Part shown: positions 63,202-64,000 of the stretch, in pieces
Numbering within the stretch: position 1 is the stretch's first letter
Layout: each line of letters starts with the position of its first letter
Assembly (NCBI RefSeq): GCF_009193185.1
Contig: NZ_VUKF01000013.1
Location: 38,962 to 102,961, forward strand
From: Georgenia thermotolerans
Lineage (GTDB): Bacteria; Actinomycetota; Actinomycetes; Actinomycetales; Actinomycetaceae
Length of the DNA stretch: 64,000 bases
Direction: 5' to 3'
Translations under genes and position numbers: made by a program
Notes under the pieces: model-generated
Told to the model about the DNA's origin: nothing
Seen by the model: only the letters and a program-made list of their open reading frames with translations
Database searches by the model: none

Positions 63202-63891
63202 GTGATGACCGTGGAGGACTGGGCGGAGATCCGCCGGTTGCACCGGGTGGAGGGGATGGCGATCAAGGCCATCGCTCGCAGGCTGGGCATCTCGCGTAAC
63301 GCGGTGCGGCGGGCGCTGGCCCGCGACAGCCCGCCGAGGTACGTGCGCGCGGCGGCGGGTTCGATCGTCGACGCGGTCGAGCCGGAGGTGCGCGAGCTGT
63401 TGCGGGAGTATCCGAGGATGCCGGCGACGGTGATCGCCGAACGCATCGGGTGGGACCGGTCGCTGACGGTGCTCAAGGACCGGGTCCGGGTGCTGCGCCC
63501 GTTCTACCTCCCGCCCGACCCGGCCTCGCGGACGGAGTACGACCCGGGGACGCGGGTGCAGTGCGACCTGTGGTTCCCGCCGGCCGACATCCCGCTCGGG
63601 GCCGGGCAGGTCGGGCGCCCGCCGGTGTTGGTGATGGTCTCGGGCTACTCCCGGATGACGTTCGCGCTGATGATCCCCTCCCGCCAGGGCCCGGACCTGA
63701 TCGCCGGGCACTGGGCGCTGCTTTCCCGCATGGGCGCGGTCCCGCGCGAGCTGGTCTGGGACAACGAGGCCGCGGTCGGCTCCTGGCGGGCCGGCAAGCC
63801 GAAACTGACCGAGGAGTTCGAGGCCTTCCGCGGCACCCTGGGCATCGGGGTCCACCAGTGCCGGCCACGTGATCCTCTCTTAACCGGCTAA
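63202..63891 (+). pseudogene. istA: IS21-family transposase IstA, truncated
   Basis: The N-terminal HTH WAEIRRLHRVEGMAIKAIAR is followed by RLGISRNAVRRAL, then the DDE core begins: VQCDLWFPPADIPL (first Asp), MTFALMIPSRQG and RELVWDNEAAVG (second Asp). At VHQCRPRDP the family continues EAKG…E with the catalytic Glu, but here the frame turns to LLTG and stops. About half of IstA is missing and no IstB follows in view. Sequence after about 63868 (TCTCTTAACCGGCTAATCCC) looks like the end of another inserted element. The IS21 left end probably starts near 63138. Confidence 0.85.
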
Positions 63892-63972
63892 TCCCGGTAG
63901 GAGCAGCGGTAGAAACGCCGGATTTCCCGGAGTGTTTGACCACCGATGATCCGGCTGGGATACCTACGTCTC

Positions 63973-64000
63973 ATGAGCGACGAAGCTCTGAAGGTCCAGT
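63973..64000 (+). CDS. Start of a further CDS, cut by the window edge
   Basis: ATG at 63973 opens MSDEALKVQ and runs off the right edge. It lies about 100 bp beyond the point where IstA is interrupted and may belong to the element that interrupted it. Nine codons do not allow identification. Confidence 0.3.

Overview
The window is high-G+C DNA with GTG and TTG starts, many 4-bp ATGA/GTGA gene overlaps, and LacI, PucR, SorC, IclR and AraC regulators. This suits an actinobacterium (Actinomycetota, possibly Micrococcales); the genus cannot be named from the sequence. It reads as a chromosomal accessory region built from catabolic modules separated by attachment-site-like repeats.

Layout. (1) 1-3.1 kb: an enoyl-CoA hydratase/3-hydroxyacyl-CoA dehydrogenase fusion with a divergent TetR regulator. 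(2) 3.1-9.5 kb: two relatively A+T-rich hypothetical genes, a gene-poor stretch, a zinc-ribbon protein, and an excisionase/tyrosine-integrase pair. The integrase is broken by a frameshift and by an IS110-family insertion that ends in a 47-nt C tract. (3) 9.6-26.3 kb: a molybdenum-hydroxylase module. It holds FAD, 2Fe-2S and Mo subunits, CoxD/CoxE-like maturation proteins, XdhC and a MobA-like nucleotidyltransferase under a GAF/PucR regulator, plus an aromatic-ring FAD monooxygenase, Zn-alcohol dehydrogenase, cupin and MFS transporter, and moaA, moaD and moaE. The set looks like a self-sufficient pathway for an N-heterocycle or similar aromatic. A shared palindrome TGTGGC-N2-GCCACA links its two divergent promoter regions. 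(4) 27.5-43.8 kb: a carbohydrate ABC importer lacking its ATPase, two LacI regulators, two dehydrogenases, an AraC regulator with three 14-bp palindromes, and an operon of unknown upstream enzymes feeding a C4-sugar-phosphate module (DhaK/DhaL-type kinase, RpiB-like and TIM-like isomerases) predicted to yield erythrose 4-phosphate. (5) 43.9-54.1 kb: a broken gene, then an Rbs/Rha-type ABC operon with a PfkB kinase, a Gfo/Idh/MocA oxidoreductase and a VOC protein, read divergently from an unusual regulator that fuses an IclR-type HTH to a RbsB-like sugar-binding domain and from a second IclR protein. (6) 54.3-62.6 kb: a SorC-regulated ketose operon (RPE-like epimerase; single-permease Rbs-type ABC importer; SIS isomerase; FGGY kinase; FSA-type transaldolase). 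(7) 62.9-64.0 kb: a third attachment-like repeat and a truncated IS21 IstA gene.

The same tRNA/tmRNA 3'-end sequence occurs at 9.62, 26.82 and 63.00 kb in the same orientation. The first two copies have, at the same offset, four short repeats with nearly identical 11/18-19/11-bp spacing, as expected of integrase arm sites. The simplest reading is stepwise accretion of integrative elements at one RNA gene 3' end, leaving the Mo-hydroxylase module and the sugar modules as successive, now integrase-less, islands.
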